A DNA stretch of 64,000 nt from positions 1-64,000 of the forward strand of contig CATIRS010000042.1 in NCBI GenBank assembly GCA_949529985.1, written 5' to 3'. The position numbers and the translations under genes are program-made. Numbering within the stretch: position 1 is the stretch's first letter; the number at the start of each line of letters is the position of its first letter. This DNA comes from Owenweeksia sp. TMED14. Lineage in GTDB: Bacteria; Bacteroidota; Bacteroidia; Flavobacteriales; Schleiferiaceae. The notes beneath the pieces were generated by a model that worked only from the letters and a program-made list of their open reading frames with translations, was not told the DNA's origin and ran no database searches. Positions 1 to 8,817 of this stretch are shown piece by piece.

Positions 1-208
1 ATCCTCCCTGACTTCTGTCATTAAAGTTTCTCTGGGGACGGTCAGAATTCCGGTCGCTATAGGGTCTTGCAGGTCTTCCTTCGTTGGAATAGCCTCCTCC
101 ACTTCTTGACGTAGATTGTCTATTTTGAAGGGATCCTCCGTCGCGTCGCGCAGAATTATTGGTTTGGTTTGAAGGCCTTGAGCCTCTCGAAGAACGCTGA
201 TCTTTCAT
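1..208 (-). CDS. N-terminal fragment of an R/G/S-rich protein, probable RluB-type rRNA pseudouridine synthase
   Basis: An open frame starts with ATG at 208 on the minus strand and runs off the left edge of the window without a stop (69 codons). It begins MKDQRSSRGSRPS and is dominated by Arg, Gly, Ser and Asn, with repeated R-P, S-R and N-R pairs. In Bacteroidetes, large-subunit rRNA pseudouridine synthases of the RluB/RsuA family often carry such a disordered basic N-terminal extension before the S4 and catalytic domains; that is family knowledge, because neither domain is inside the window. The start is supported by a consensus -7 box (TACCTTTG) 18 nt upstream. It could equally be another RNA-binding protein with an RG-rich head, such as a DEAD-box helicase. 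The reading frame is secure, the product name is not. Confidence 0.45.
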   Translation of the reverse strand, partial: MKDQRSSRGSRPSNQTNNSARRDGGSLQNRQSTSRSGGGYSNEGRPARPYSDRNSDRPQRNFNDRSQGG

Positions 209-226
209 CAGGATATAATATTTTTA

Positions 227-234
227 CAAAGGTA
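227..234 (-). promoter_or_regulatory. Bacteroidetes -7 promoter box (TACCTTTG)
   Basis: The minus strand reads TACCTTTG, an exact match to the Bacteroidetes -7 consensus TAnnTTTG, 18 nt before the ATG at 208. It is the likely promoter of the truncated gene at the window edge. No convincing -33 element was picked out. Confidence 0.5.
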
Positions 235-379
235 GTCATTTACAATTTTGGAGTTGACCGCTTAAGTATGTTCTTATTCGAGGAATCGTATGTTTAATTA
301 AGGTGGTATTAAAATGAATATTTCTTTAATTATACAATGCAATAAATCTCAGCGATATGACAGATCTAATTATTTATTT

Positions 380-1285
380 TTACTGAATAGGAATAAGTAA
401 TGATCCATTTACATTTACATTTAAACTATAAATTAAACCATTTATAAAGGATTCATTGTTAAAAGTATGACCAATTGGAAGTCCAATTCCAAATGGTATG
501 TTGCTTGGAGTGTTCTCTCGAATTATTTCAAAGACTTCTTTTCCAAATATCTGAGGATTGTCTTTTATTTCAGAGAAACTCCCAAGTACGATTCCAGATA
601 AATTTTGTAAAACCTGCGACCGTCTGAGGGCATTCATCATCCGATCAATGTGATATTTATATTCATCTAAGTCTTCTAGCACTAGAATACATCCATCTAG
701 TTGAGGAAAGCTGCATGAACCTAAAAGGCTAAATAGAACAGATAAGTTGCCTCCGATAAGCTTTCCAGTCACCTGGCCATTTACATTCAACGGGTGATGC
801 TTAGCCTGCATAGACCCTGGTGAGCCGGCCAAAGTATTGACGAGTCCTTTTAGACTTTTTTTACTCAATGATGGAATTTGAATTGGCATAAAGGCATGAA
901 TGCCAGCGATATTTTGTTGGATTGAGTGACTTAATAACACTGTAAAATCACTAAATCCAATAATCCATTTTGGATCTTTTTCAAGAGCACTCCAATTTAT
1001 ATTATCTACAATTTTAACTGCTCCATAACCACCTCTAACACTCCATATTGCGTGCACATCAACATGGGCTATTGCCCAATTAAAATCATCTGATCTTTGC
1101 TTGTTTGACCCTCCAAATTGATCTTCTTTGGTTCCGAGATGAGGAGATCGATAAGAAACCCATCCGTTTTCTTGAATCCATTTTTCAGCGAGCTCAATAT
1201 GGCCTTTTTCTGCAAAGCGGGATGGGGCAATAAGAGCAATTCCTGAACCTTGCTTAAGGAAAGGGGGAATAATAGTTCTATTCAT
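380..1285 (-). CDS. LD-carboxypeptidase (peptidase family S66)
   Basis: 301-aa serine peptidase of the LdcA/MccF family, which cleaves the L,D bond at the C-terminus of tetrapeptide stems in murein recycling or, in MccF relatives, peptide-nucleotide antibiotics. The family signatures are present in order: RGGYG (84-88), the nucleophile elbow GFSD with Ser112, LEDLDE with Glu204 followed by a YHIDRM segment, and GHTFN with His273. Ser112, Glu204 and His273 are placed as the expected Ser-Glu-His triad. No signal peptide is visible, which fits a cytoplasmic recycling enzyme. It is divergently transcribed from metG, with only 39 bp between the two start codons. Length is normal for the family. 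LdcA rather than MccF function is inferred from the absence of any microcin-type context. Confidence 0.9.
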   Translation of the reverse strand: MNRTIIPPFLKQGSGIALIAPSRFAEKGHIELAEKWIQENGWVSYRSPHLGTKEDQFGGSNKQRSDDFNWAIAHVDVHAIWSVRGGYGAVKIVDNINWSALEKDPKWIIGFSDFTVLLSHSIQQNIAGIHAFMPIQIPSLSKKSLKGLVNTLAGSPGSMQAKHHPLNVNGQVTGKLIGGNLSVLFSLLGSCSFPQLDGCILVLEDLDEYKYHIDRMMNALRRSQVLQNLSGIVLGSFSEIKDNPQIFGKEVFEIIRENTPSNIPFGIGLPIGHTFNNESFINGLIYSLNVNVNGSLLIPIQ

Positions 1286-1311
1286 AGGTTTTACAAGGTA
1301 CAGCCGTTTGT

Positions 1312-1319
1312 ACTTTTGT
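1312..1319 (+). promoter_or_regulatory. -7 promoter box of metG (TACTTTTG)
   Basis: TACTTTTG matches the Bacteroidetes -7 consensus TAnnTTTG exactly and lies 5 nt before the ATG at 1325. In Bacteroidetes the transcript starts a few bases after this box, so the mRNA would begin at or next to the start codon. The box also overlaps a short dyad GTACA-N6-TGTAC (1299-1314). It argues against any metG start further upstream. Confidence 0.6.
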
Positions 1320-1324
1320 CATCG

Positions 1325-2995
1325 ATGAAGTCATTTAACCGAACTACCGTTACCGCAGCTTTACCCTATGCGAATGGCCCAATACATATTGGACATCTTG
1401 CTGGCTGTTATCTACCTGCCGATATTTATGTAAGATATCTGCGTATGCTTGGACAGGACGTTGCATTTGTTTGTGGGTCTGATGAGCATGGAATGGCAAT
1501 TACTATGAAAGCTCGCAGTGAAAATATTTCTCCAAGTGTAATTGTCAATAGATATAATGACATGATGCGCAATTCTCTAGATGCATTTGGTGTAAGTTTT
1601 GATATTTACTCTCGAACTTCATCACCAAAGCACGCTGAAGTTGCGCAGAGTTTCTTTAGAAAACTTAATGAGAAAGGAACGTTACAAGTTCGCGAAACAG
1701 AGCAGTATTATGATCCTGAGGCTGAGCAGTTTTTAGCAGATCGATATATCACTGGAACCTGCCCGAACTGTAAAAGTAAAAATGCCTACGGTGATCAATG
1801 CGAGAAATGTGGCACAACACTTAGCCCATTGGATTTAATTGATCCAAAGTCAACATTGTCAAAGGCTACTCCTGTCATGAAAAAAACTAAAAACTGGTTT
1901 TTACCATTAGATAAATTATCTCCTCAAATACGTTCATACATAGAAGGTCATCCAGAATGGAAGTCCAACGTACTAGGCCAATGCAAGTCTTGGTTGGATT
2001 CTGGAGAGGGCTTGCAACCAAGAAGTATGACTCGGGATTTAGATTGGGGTGTACCTGTTCCTGTCGAAGGTGCTGAAGGGAAAGTCCTTTATGTCTGGTT
2101 TGATGCACCTCTAGGATATATCACAGCTACGCAAGAACTCCACGGCGATGACTGGGAAAAATGGTGGAAATCTGATGATACGCGATTGGTTCATTTTATA
2201 GGCAAAGACAATATTGTTTTTCATGCCATAATATTTCCAGCGTTACTTATGGAGCATGGTGATTATATACTACCTGAAGACATTCCCGCAAATGAGTTTT
2301 TGAATTTAGAGGGTGATAAGCTTTCCACTTCCAAGAATTGGGCTGTTTGGCTTCATGAATATTTAGAAGACTTCCCTGGGAACCAAGACGCTCTCAGGTA
2401 TGCTTTATGTGCAACTATGCCAGAAGCAAAAGATAATGATTTCACTTGGTCTGACTTCCAGATTCGAAATAACTCAGAACTTGTCGCAATCTTAGGGAAT
2501 CTTGTCAATCGAGTGATGGTTCTTAATAATAAATATTATCAAGGAATAGTTCAGGAACCGGGAACTTCTCCTTCAGATGCACATCTGATGGCGTCAATTG
2601 CTGTCCATTCTGGAAAAGTTTCAGATTCTTTAAAAGCTTACAGGTTTCGTGAAGCTTTAACTGAAGCAATGAATTTAGCTAGGTTGGGTAATAAATACTT
2701 AGCGGATGAAGAGCCATGGAAAAAAATGAAAACAGACCCAAAACGAACAGCTGAAATCATGGGTACGGTTACCCAATTTATTGCTGCTATTTCTGGAATT
2801 TTTGATCCATTTATCCCATTTTCTGCTGAAAAAATTCGTTCAATGTTAGGTATTGGTGCATTGTTATGGAGTGATCTAGACGGCAGAACATTGTTAAGTC
2901 CGGGCTCTAAAATAAGTGAGCCAAGATTACTTTTCGAGAAAATTGAAGATCACCAGGTTGAAACACAAAAAGCTAAACTAAAAAAGACGTCTTAG
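1325..2995 (+). CDS. metG: Methionyl-tRNA synthetase, short form without C-terminal tRNA-binding domain
   Basis: Class I aminoacyl-tRNA synthetase that charges tRNA-Met. From the ATG at 1325 the protein is 556 aa: Rossmann catalytic core with HIGH at 21-24, a zinc knuckle in the connective peptide (Cys146-x2-Cys149 and Cys159-x2-Cys162), the KMSKS equivalent KLSTS at 332-336, and the helical anticodon-binding domain to about 540. An in-frame TTG at 1250 would add 25 residues unlike the family and would sit upstream of the promoter box, so 1325 is preferred. Most Bacteroidetes MetRS proteins are about 680 aa and end in an EMAPII-like dimerisation/tRNA-binding domain; here translation stops just before that domain, and 27 bp later a tRNA gene begins, so the domain is absent rather than frameshifted. 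Confidence 0.95.
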   Translation: MKSFNRTTVTAALPYANGPIHIGHLAGCYLPADIYVRYLRMLGQDVAFVCGSDEHGMAITMKARSENISPSVIVNRYNDMMRNSLDAFGVSFDIYSRTSSPKHAEVAQSFFRKLNEKGTLQVRETEQYYDPEAEQFLADRYITGTCPNCKSKNAYGDQCEKCGTTLSPLDLIDPKSTLSKATPVMKKTKNWFLPLDKLSPQIRSYIEGHPEWKSNVLGQCKSWLDSGEGLQPRSMTRDLDWGVPVPVEGAEGKVLYVWFDAPLGYITATQELHGDDWEKWWKSDDTRLVHFIGKDNIVFHAIIFPALLMEHGDYILPEDIPANEFLNLEGDKLSTSKNWAVWLHEYLEDFPGNQDALRYALCATMPEAKDNDFTWSDFQIRNNSELVAILGNLVNRVMVLNNKYYQGIVQEPGTSPSDAHLMASIAVHSGKVSDSLKAYRFREALTEAMNLARLGNKYLADEEPWKKMKTDPKRTAEIMGTVTQFIAAISGIFDPFIPFSAEKIRSMLGIGALLWSDLDGRTLLSPGSKISEPRLLFEKIEDHQVETQKAKLKKTS

Positions 2996-3021
2996 CATAA
3001 TTAATTAATCGAATTAACACT

Positions 3022-3093
3022 AGCCCCGTAGTTCAATGGATAGAATAGGCGTTTCCTAAACGCTTGATAGCAGTTCGATCCTGCTCGGGGCTA
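3022..3093 (+). tRNA. tRNA-Arg (anticodon CCU)
   Basis: The 72-nt sequence folds into a full cloverleaf: acceptor AGCCCCG/CGGGGCT, D arm GTTC/GAAT, anticodon stem GGCGT/ACGCT with loop TTCCTAA (anticodon CCT in DNA), and T arm AGCAG/CTGCT with loop TTCGATC. The discriminator base is A and CCA is not encoded. It lies 26 bp after metG on the same strand and is followed by a terminator hairpin, so the two may be co-transcribed. Confidence 0.95.
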
Positions 3094-3097
3094 CAAG

Positions 3098-3127
3098 AAC
3101 CTTCTCAGAAATGAGGGGGTTTTTTTT
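3098..3127 (+). terminator. Rho-independent terminator after tRNA-Arg
   Basis: A stem of ten pairs (3098-3107 with 3112-3121, two G-T wobbles) closes a GAAA tetraloop and runs into a T tract at 3120-3127. It follows the tRNA directly on the plus strand. Confidence 0.8.
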
Positions 3128-3160
3128 ATGTTTTAGAGATGTTTTGTCTAGATTCAAAAA

Positions 3161-3183
3161 GACCGCCCTATGTCAGGGCGGTC
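3161..3183 (-). terminator. Bidirectional terminator, chiefly for the 1606-aa surface protein gene
   Basis: GACCGCCCT (3161-3169) pairs perfectly with AGGGCGGTC (3175-3183) around a 5-nt loop. A run of five A precedes and a run of five T follows, so it works in both directions. It lies 50 bp beyond the stop codon of the minus-strand gene ending at 3234. Confidence 0.85.
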
Positions 3184-3233
3184 TTTTTAAAGAACTCTCG
3201 AGAATTATCTCTTCTGGTAACTTCTATTGATCC

Positions 3234-6200
3234 TTAGTGCTGAACAGCTACACGCATAGTACGTGTCCCTTCTTTTGCAGATAAGCGCACCATATAAATT
3301 CCTGAAGCAAGGTCACTCAAGTCGATATTGAGTTCACCTGATCCAGCATCCCACATGGTTGCATTTAATAGTTGTCCATGTAGACCAATGATAGTGACTT
3401 CTACTGGACCTGTTAAGTTTGTGCGCTCCAATGTAAAGGCACCTGTTGTTGGGTTGGGGAATAAGCTAACGCTTCCCAATGCCTCGTCTATACTTACTGC
3501 ACAGTCATAGCATTTCGTGAAGCATACAGGTGCAAGTATAGTATCTGCATAACCAAGACTCAAAAGACGATTATAGCTTCCTAAGCCATCACTTATTCCG
3601 CAGGCAGAAAGATCACCACTGCCTTCAGCTCCAGTCCAGTCAATTCCATTGATAAACTTATACTGTAAGTCTTCACCAGTTGCTGATCCAAACGTAATAG
3701 AATAAATCCCATCGCCATCAGGATCAGTCATCTTAGATCCTGCAGGATCCCAAGACTGCCATGTGCCAGCCACATGTACACCGTTGGTGTCAATCGCTCC
3801 GTTGGCAACTTCTACTACCATATTTAAATTAAGAGTAACGTCTATTGTGCAGTCATCGCACTCGCCCCAGCATACAATTGGAATAATAGTGTCTGTAGCA
3901 GGAATCGTCATTATACGGTTTACAAATTGTCCACTTTGAATCACACATGGACCTTGATTGCTCAATGCTTCTTGAATCGTCCAATTGTCAGCTGAATATT
4001 TGAACTCAATTGTATCACCTACAGATAATGTTACGGTGATATCCCAAACATTGTCACCATCCGCATCGCTCATTGCGTCGCAGTTACCACAAAAACTGTT
4101 GAATGTACTATTAACCTCAGGGGTAGTGAAGGCACTCGTCACCTTGTTCATATTGACTTGGAAGGTGACTTCTGAAGTTTGGATACAGTCGATAGTAAAT
4201 ACTGTGGAATCCCAAGACCCTCCGGTAAATCCAGCTGAGGTAGTGCCCCCGAAATTAAATACACCGGCATTTGAAGTGTCTAGTTTGGCGACATTATTAT
4301 ATCCAAAAGGGCATAAGATATCGACAGTGTAATATCCAATATGTCCTAGGGTTGGATTAGTCATTCCATCACCAAATGAATCTTCAATTCTGAATTCATA
4401 AGTGCCGTTGTCTGGCAAGCATATTGTGTCTACATAAGTTGCAGATGTCGAATTGTATGGATTGACGTAATTCAGAGGACCTCTAGACGCCATCACATTA
4501 CCAGTATTGATATCTACAATCTCCCAAGAAATTTCATCACCATAAACATCAGTTAGAACTTCTACTCTTACATCTGTGCACGGAGCTAATGAGCCATCGA
4601 TCTCCATATTGTCCACAGCCCAGAACCATCCCCAGCTTCCACCTAAGTCATCATAGCGGAAGCGAACTTGGAAGTCGGCATTCTGGTGTGCTGTAACATC
4701 GATGGTCTGATGATTAGGATTACTCCACGCTCCAAGGTTTGCCGTGAAAGAAGCAACTTGAACCCAAGTAGATCCGTCATATACTTCAACAAATCCTGCA
4801 GATCCCGTAAAGAATCTAAAGTAATGATCAAACTCAAGAGTAAGCGTATCGTAACCTATTGCATCAAATATGGGAGAAACTAATTTCACATTAGTTGCAG
4901 ATGCAGTGCTTCCCGCCCCATCATCATCTACAAATGCAAATTTGCTACCATTTAAGTTTGATGATGTCCCATAATTATCAATTATTTCCCATGTAGATCC
5001 CCCCGGGTCTAGAACACTCCATAAACAAGGCAGACCATTATTGAAGTCTTCTAGATAAGGAAGTGTTGTTGAGGGAATAGTACCATAAATCGCTGAAGCA
5101 GTTGTAATTGGACCTGTACACCCTTCTCTAATCACCCAATCATAGGCATAGTAAACTCTAGAGTTTGTTGCTCCGAATGATACGGAATCAATACTTGCAA
5201 CTTGAGCTACCGTGTATGGATATACTCCGCCTGTTGTAGAGCGATGTAGCTGTCCAGGTGTTCCTGAGACAAAGTCAAAATTGATAAAATATGTACCTGG
5301 AGTCACTGCAAGGCCAACATATACTTGATGCGTACCTGCGGCAGCTAAATTGATCGTATCTGTTAACTGCAGCTCATTGCCAGAGTGTCCTGAAGTCTTA
5401 CTGCCTCCACCTTCAGATATACGAATTTGGAAATCTACAAGTCCATTTGAAATAACAGTAACTGAGTCTAAAATAAATGCTTGACTTGCTGTGAACCACA
5501 TTCCATTAGAATAGTTTCCGAATCCACCTGTTAGATTAGTAGTAGGTCCAAAGGTATACGGAGTGGCCAAGTTATTTGGAGCAAAAACTGCTGCATAATA
5601 ATCTGTGTTTGCTGTTATGACTGGTGTGGTAAAACTAGTTCCTGAACCAAGAACAGAGGAAGATGCATCCATCCAAAGAATACTATTAGTGGGATTTACT
5701 GATCCTGAAGCAGTAAATGTCACTTGTGATGGGCCACATGTGGTTTCAGGTGTAACGACTACGCTATCTGTTGTAGGACAGGTGGCAGGGCAGCTAGCTA
5801 TAAATTTGGCAAATACTTGACCAATAGAAGCAGTAGTCCCATCATTTGTGGAAGAACCTACTTCGTGATAAATTGTATCTCCAATTGGGCTCATTGCGGT
5901 GAAGCTCATTTCATAGAAAAAAGAACCTGGGTTATCACATACTAGCCTTGCGGAATCTCCATCGCAAAGATCAGCAAATGCTGTTAATGGGCCTGCTCCA
6001 GATGCAAGAGTTGCAGTCCCCATATTAATCCACAGACCATTTACGGGGTTTTTCTGTTCAATGGCTATACTACCACCATTCCATCCATCACCATATGCGT
6101 CAGTCATGATAAATGGATAACCACATTGTGTAATTGGATTACATAGCAAAGTAGAAAAGCTTTCAATTGCTGACCATGCGGATGTATCCCCCACAGAGCA

Positions 6201-8054
6201 AGTTTCTCTTATCGAAACGTCATAATTAGTTCCCGTAGAAAGGCCACTTAAGTTTCTGGATGTTCCAGTGCCAGAGCCGTATGAGTAGGTAGTCGAACCA
6301 GGTTCTGCATATCTAATTTGATAGCCTAGAGCGCCGGGGTTGTTTGTGCTCCAAGTCAAATCAGCAGTATTACTAGTCGTATTTGAAGCAATTAAATTTT
6401 TTGGGGTTAAGCAGCTTAGTGGAGTATATTCATCAGCACCTATATCTGGATTGGTTAGTGATCTTATGTCTCCATCGAAATCTAATGTTAAACCTAAAGG
6501 TGTCCCTGAACTATCAGCCAGAGTTCCAGCAGTGTGAATGTCTGAGGCGCTAACAAAAATCGGATCCCCAAAAATAGAGTTCAAGTCTTGTCCTCCTGAT
6601 AAAGTATTCCATGCTGAAATTGTATTTACTCCAGTTCCCACCGTGCCATATGCCATAGTAGTGGTCGAGTTCCCGAAATAAATGTTGTGGTCAGAAGTAA
6701 AAAATATTCCTGGTTGGCACTGTGTTTCGGCATGGATCGCAGAACCAGTATTGTAATTGACAAGAATATTATTGTGAATATCATTTCCCGTCGGAATAAA
6801 CTGAGTTGTGCTAGTAGAGGCACTCATATAGATATTCCCTCCGAACAATGGGTGTCCTGAATTTAAAACTGCAGTGTTATGATTGATATCTAGATTTGAA
6901 CAATGGTAAAAGTAAAATCCTCTAATAGAAGAGTTAGAAGTCACATTCCCTAATAATATCATATTATTTCGAACTTGGCCATTTTTCGTTGTATCAATAT
7001 TAATATTGACCAATTCTATACCGGTTGTAGTAACTGAACCGGAAGTTCCAACATCAGTAATTTTATTATTTTCAACAATAATATCTCTGAATGTATTTCC
7101 TGTGGTTGCATCAGGATTTCCTCTAAGATAAATCCCTCGATAATGAGTTGTAATATCATTATTTTTAACTTCAGCGAACAAGGGAAAGGCTAGGTTGTCG
7201 GCATTCGTGTATACGTTCAAAGCATTTTCTGCTCCACGAACTTTATTGTTATTGAATACTACTCCATAAGAAATCTCATTGGCAATATTATTCAATCCAT
7301 TAAACCATGAAAGGTTAGTTGTTTGTCCGGATTTATGGAATTCATTATTGGTAATCTCAACATATTTTACCCAATATAAATTGATGCCTTGATCTGTTGC
7401 ATAGACTATATTGTTGTCAAGAAAGATTGAGTCTGCACCTAGTTGATATCCTGTACCTCCCATTTGAAAACCTCGAGAGAAGTTATTGATAGTGTTGTTT
7501 ACAAAACGAAAACTTCCTCTTGCTTTTGAGTTTGGAGCCCCATCGTTAGCAGCGTGGCTAAATGATGTGCTTGTTCCTGCAGAGCCATTCAAGGTATTGC
7601 CATCAAGAGTCCAATTAGTGAGAGTAGAGTTGCCAAAGAATACTGTTCCGTAAGAAATCCCAAGGGCGTTAAATGTTAAGTTTTTAAACACTGTGTAGTC
7701 GCAACCATTGAGATATACCAAGTAATTGTTTATTGAACTAGTGGAAGAATCTTCGATTACAGCTTGATTGGTATTTGCTGGGTCAGACTGAAAAGTTACG
7801 GTATTGACCAATGAAGTTCCAGCAATAGAATCAACGCTAAAGCGAGGGTAGGTTCCATCTTTAATGTTGATTATTACAGGTCCACTAACTCCACTTTGAG
7901 ATAAAGCATAATTTACTGAGTCTAGAGAGGAGAAATCAGCAGTTACTGAAGCAGATACAGTATAAAATCCTGACATCGCAGTTTGCGAATATGCGCCTAT
8001 GTTGAGAGAAATACTCAGAGTTATAAATAAAATATATTTTGTAAAGTTATTCAT
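3234..8054 (-). CDS. Giant multidomain secreted protein with beta-helix and T9SS sorting domain
   Basis: 1606-aa cell-surface or secreted protein. A signal peptide (1-24, ending AYSQ) is followed by a right-handed parallel beta-helix to about residue 540, seen as repeating NN-x-I/V rungs such as FNNNKVRG and VENNKIT. Next come a fibronectin type III domain (about 548-640), a Cys-containing jelly-roll segment with a DAYGDGWNGG motif, an Ig-like segment, a MAM/cleaved-adhesin-like domain starting LPYLEDFNNG (about 998-1150), a second DVYGD-type segment, two starch-binding-like beta modules with DADGDN and DPDGDG motifs (about 1295-1375 and 1403-1490), and a type A C-terminal sorting domain with FPNPTTG (about 1527-1606). 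That last domain targets it to the type IX system, whose gldM/gldN genes lie elsewhere in the window. Adhesion or polysaccharide binding is likely; no catalytic residues were recognised. Domain limits are by eye. Confidence 0.85.
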   Translation of the reverse strand: MNNFTKYILFITLSISLNIGAYSQTAMSGFYTVSASVTADFSSLDSVNYALSQSGVSGPVIINIKDGTYPRFSVDSIAGTSLVNTVTFQSDPANTNQAVIEDSSTSSINNYLVYLNGCDYTVFKNLTFNALGISYGTVFFGNSTLTNWTLDGNTLNGSAGTSTSFSHAANDGAPNSKARGSFRFVNNTINNFSRGFQMGGTGYQLGADSIFLDNNIVYATDQGINLYWVKYVEITNNEFHKSGQTTNLSWFNGLNNIANEISYGVVFNNNKVRGAENALNVYTNADNLAFPLFAEVKNNDITTHYRGIYLRGNPDATTGNTFRDIIVENNKITDVGTSGSVTTTGIELVNINIDTTKNGQVRNNMILLGNVTSNSSIRGFYFYHCSNLDINHNTAVLNSGHPLFGGNIYMSASTSTTQFIPTGNDIHNNILVNYNTGSAIHAETQCQPGIFFTSDHNIYFGNSTTTMAYGTVGTGVNTISAWNTLSGGQDLNSIFGDPIFVSASDIHTAGTLADSSGTPLGLTLDFDGDIRSLTNPDIGADEYTPLSCLTPKNLIASNTTSNTADLTWSTNNPGALGYQIRYAEPGSTTYSYGSGTGTSRNLSGLSTGTNYDVSIRETCSVGDTSAWSAIESFSTLLCNPITQCGYPFIMTDAYGDGWNGGSIAIEQKNPVNGLWINMGTATLASGAGPLTAFADLCDGDSARLVCDNPGSFFYEMSFTAMSPIGDTIYHEVGSSTNDGTTASIGQVFAKFIASCPATCPTTDSVVVTPETTCGPSQVTFTASGSVNPTNSILWMDASSSVLGSGTSFTTPVITANTDYYAAVFAPNNLATPYTFGPTTNLTGGFGNYSNGMWFTASQAFILDSVTVISNGLVDFQIRISEGGGSKTSGHSGNELQLTDTINLAAAGTHQVYVGLAVTPGTYFINFDFVSGTPGQLHRSTTGGVYPYTVAQVASIDSVSFGATNSRVYYAYDWVIREGCTGPITTASAIYGTIPSTTLPYLEDFNNGLPCLWSVLDPGGSTWEIIDNYGTSSNLNGSKFAFVDDDGAGSTASATNVKLVSPIFDAIGYDTLTLEFDHYFRFFTGSAGFVEVYDGSTWVQVASFTANLGAWSNPNHQTIDVTAHQNADFQVRFRYDDLGGSWGWFWAVDNMEIDGSLAPCTDVRVEVLTDVYGDEISWEIVDINTGNVMASRGPLNYVNPYNSTSATYVDTICLPDNGTYEFRIEDSFGDGMTNPTLGHIGYYTVDILCPFGYNNVAKLDTSNAGVFNFGGTTSAGFTGGSWDSTVFTIDCIQTSEVTFQVNMNKVTSAFTTPEVNSTFNSFCGNCDAMSDADGDNVWDITVTLSVGDTIEFKYSADNWTIQEALSNQGPCVIQSGQFVNRIMTIPATDTIIPIVCWGECDDCTIDVTLNLNMVVEVANGAIDTNGVHVAGTWQSWDPAGSKMTDPDGDGIYSITFGSATGEDLQYKFINGIDWTGAEGSGDLSACGISDGLGSYNRLLSLGYADTILAPVCFTKCYDCAVSIDEALGSVSLFPNPTTGAFTLERTNLTGPVEVTIIGLHGQLLNATMWDAGSGELNIDLSDLASGIYMVRLSAKEGTRTMRVAVQH

Positions 8055-8249
8055 TTTGAGTTTTTTAGGTTAAAATGGTCGTGAGTTCAATTGGATTTGG
8101 ATAGAAATCTAAATTATTGCATTTGGGATCGTTTTAAATAATAAAAAAGTTAATATTTTTTGCAATTTTTGGGGAAGTCATATTTTTGATTTGCATTAAT
8201 TGCATAATTATCTGTCTTGGAAAAAAAATCAAATCTGCATCACTTTGAT

Positions 8250-8774
8250 TTAATCCAAAATCAAGTCATTTGAATTTTTTATGGTTTGAATTATATCGTT
8301 GGCTACAACATTGGGAACCGCAAATGAAAGCGAGTAATTTGCTATTTTCCAAGTTTTTCCATCTTTCACTAAAACACCGTTGCCTCTGCAACGTCCCATA
8401 TGATCTGAATCTAGTTTTTCATCAAACCAAGCAATATTTCCATTTATAGTTACATTTCTTCCTTTTAGTGGGACGAAAGTCCAAGCAGATTCAGTTTGAA
8501 AGTATTTTCGACTCCATTCTTGGAATTCAGTCTTTGTCCATCGTTCACCATCATCAGTACCTTGGAAAACACTTTCATCTGACGCCATGGTTCCGAAGTA
8601 AGCTATTGAGTCAGAATCGCTTGCTGCGCGATGCCAAGAATCTATAATTTCATTAATGAGAGTTTTATCGAGACCGTCATTAACAGAAAATGAGAAATCT
8701 GAGTCAATCCCATTTTGACAGGAGCAAGTAGAAAAAAATAAAAATATTAAAAAGGCGCATTGAAATATGTTCAT
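8250..8774 (-). CDS. SnoaL-like (NTF2-fold) domain lipoprotein
   Basis: 174-aa protein. The N-terminus has a hydrophobic stretch ending in FFSTCSC, which looks like a lipobox with Cys17 or Cys19 as the lipidated residue. The rest matches the small NTF2/SnoaL-like fold: a helical start (IDSWHRAASDSDS), a YFGTMASDESVFQGTD strand-turn that in this family reads as a fate or status motif, a W-x-x-x-E-F-x-x-W helix, and paired strands ending in a GKTWKIANYSLSF core. Such domains bind small hydrophobic ligands or act as enzymes; nothing here fixes a substrate. It is divergent from the sulfotransferase at 8818 with 43 bp between starts. A near-consensus -7 box lies 4 nt before its ATG. Confidence 0.75.
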   Translation of the reverse strand: MNIFQCAFLIFLFFSTCSCQNGIDSDFSFSVNDGLDKTLINEIIDSWHRAASDSDSIAYFGTMASDESVFQGTDDGERWTKTEFQEWSRKYFQTESAWTFVPLKGRNVTINGNIAWFDEKLDSDHMGRCRGNGVLVKDGKTWKIANYSLSFAVPNVVANDIIQTIKNSNDLILD

Positions 8775-8778
8775 ATTT

Positions 8779-8786
8779 CTAAGGTA
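8779..8786 (-). promoter_or_regulatory. Possible -7 box (TACCTTAG)
   Basis: The minus strand reads TACCTTAG, one base away from TAnnTTTG, 4 nt before the ATG at 8774. The position fits a leaderless transcript, but the mismatch makes it weak on its own. Confidence 0.35.
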
Positions 8787-8817
8787 CGACCTACTTTTAT
8801 CCAGTAAAATTGTTTGA

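Noticed and set aside
1250-1324. N-terminal extension of MetRS from TTG 1250
   Set aside because: It lies upstream of the likely promoter, inside the LD-carboxypeptidase gene, and resembles no MetRS.
3985-6823. Several short frames on both strands inside the 1606-aa surface protein gene
   Set aside because: They are antisense or frame-shifted images of a repetitive gene with strong coding signal; none has its own promoter box or family match.
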